Assembly (NCBI GenBank): GCA_937914965.1
Contig: CALGIY010000249.1
Span: 1-6,021 of the forward strand
Length of the DNA: 6,021 nt
DNA from: an uncultured Thermoanaerobacteraceae bacterium
Lineage (GTDB): Bacteria; Bacillota; DSM-12270; Thermacetogeniales; Thermacetogeniaceae
Direction of reading: 5' to 3'
The notes under the pieces were generated by a model. That model saw only the letters and a list, made by a program, of their open reading frames with translations, searched no databases and was not told the DNA's origin. The position numbers and the translations under genes were made by a program. Below are positions 5,601 through 6,021 of this stretch, piece by piece (the stretch's first letter is position 1; each line of letters starts with the position of its first letter).

Positions 5601-6021
5601 ATGAGGAAGAAAAGGAGTTCTGCCATAATTCTTGTGGTTTGTTTAAGTTTAATAATGTTAGTGGCAGTGGGGTGCAGTAACAGTGGTTCAAATGAACCCA
5701 CTACAGCCACTGATCCGAAAACCATAAATTTTACTGACTCTGCAGGACGTCAAGTGGAGGTTCCCGCTCAGATTACCAAAATTGTTCCATCGGGTTCCAT
5801 GGCTCAAATTGCGCTGTTTGCTTTGGCTCCTGATATGCTAGTTGGTGTTTCCAACGAATGGAATCCTGTTGCCGAGCAGTATCTGGATAGCAAATACTAT
5901 GATCTCCCTGTACTGGGTCAGTTCTTCGGAACGGGTGACCTAAGCCTGGAGGAAATAGCCAAGGTCGACCCTCAAGTCATTATTGATAAAGAAAAACATA
6001 ACGACAGATTGAGGGAAATGT
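5601..6021 (+). CDS. ABC transporter substrate-binding lipoprotein, 3' end beyond the window (MolA/FecB-like)
   Basis: This open reading frame of 140 complete codons runs off the window. It encodes the N-terminal part of a periplasmic-binding-protein-like lipoprotein of the FecB/BtuF/TroA-like class that would deliver substrate to the permease. The start has K-K-R after R-K, a hydrophobic core (about 8-23) and a lipobox-like V-A-V-G-C25, so C25 is the expected lipid anchor. A Ser/Thr/Asn-rich linker follows. Then come F-T-D-S-A-G-R-Q-V-E-V-P, the typical opening strand of this family, I-T-K-I-V-P, and L-S-L-E-E-I-A-K-V-D-P-Q-V-I-I-D, the usual element preceding the first binding-lobe crossover. 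AAAGGAGG (5585-5592) precedes ATG 5601. It lies 24 bases after the ATPase gene in the same operon. The ligand is not readable from this fragment. Confidence 0.9.
   Translation, partial: MRKKRSSAIILVVCLSLIMLVAVGCSNSGSNEPTTATDPKTINFTDSAGRQVEVPAQITKIVPSGSMAQIALFALAPDMLVGVSNEWNPVAEQYLDSKYYDLPVLGQFFGTGDLSLEEIAKVDPQVIIDKEKHNDRLREM

Noticed and set aside
1..6021. CRISPR array, tRNA or rRNA gene, insertion sequence, phage gene
   Set aside because: I saw no regularly spaced direct repeats, tRNA cloverleaf, rRNA sequence, transposase or integrase on either strand.

Overview
The window looks like chromosome from an anaerobic, moderate-GC Gram-positive bacterium of the Clostridia / Peptococcaceae-Desulfotomaculum type. 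This is inferred from strong AGGAGG ribosome sites, TTG starts, tightly overlapping genes, Fe-S-rich redox proteins and a Gram-positive-style lipoprotein. No rRNA or marker gene fixes the taxon.

Region 1 (1-2668) is the tail of a redox operon. It has three co-directional, nearly contiguous genes: a two-[4Fe-4S] protein with an FrhB/HdrC-like flavour, an AsrA-like two-[4Fe-4S] protein, and an AsrB/PyrK-like FAD/NAD(P)-binding subunit with a [2Fe-2S] site. The order matches the C-B-A end of the hdrCBA-floxDCBA (Flx-Hdr) clusters of anaerobes. Those complexes oxidise NADH and are proposed to bifurcate electrons to ferredoxin and a disulfide-type acceptor. The first gene is interrupted by an in-frame TAG inside a near-perfect 35-base palindrome that begins exactly at base 1, which may be a contig-end artefact. 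An intrinsic terminator (2683-2723) closes the operon.

Region 2 (2669-3176) is about 500 bases without a gene but dense in regulatory sequence. In order it holds the terminator, a small GAACCGTCCC hairpin that looks like an interspersed repeat, two ModE-type operators with identical 12-base spacing, a compact molybdenum/tungsten-cofactor (Moco/Tuco) riboswitch, and a strong intrinsic terminator placed before the next gene.

Region 3 (3177-6021) is the controlled operon. It encodes an FmdE-family protein with a C-terminal zinc ribbon, a FecCD-type permease (TTG start), its ATPase (TTG start, overlapping the permease by 11 bases) and a lipoprotein substrate-binding protein cut off by the window end. 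By sequence alone the transporter would be called iron-siderophore or cobalamin. The ModE operators, the Moco/Tuco aptamer and the FmdE gene instead point to molybdate or tungstate uptake, as for the FecCD-type MolBCA system of Haemophilus. The most interesting feature of the window is this stacked control: oxyanion-sensing repressor sites, then a cofactor-sensing RNA, then an attenuator, in front of an FmdE plus FecCD-type transporter operon.
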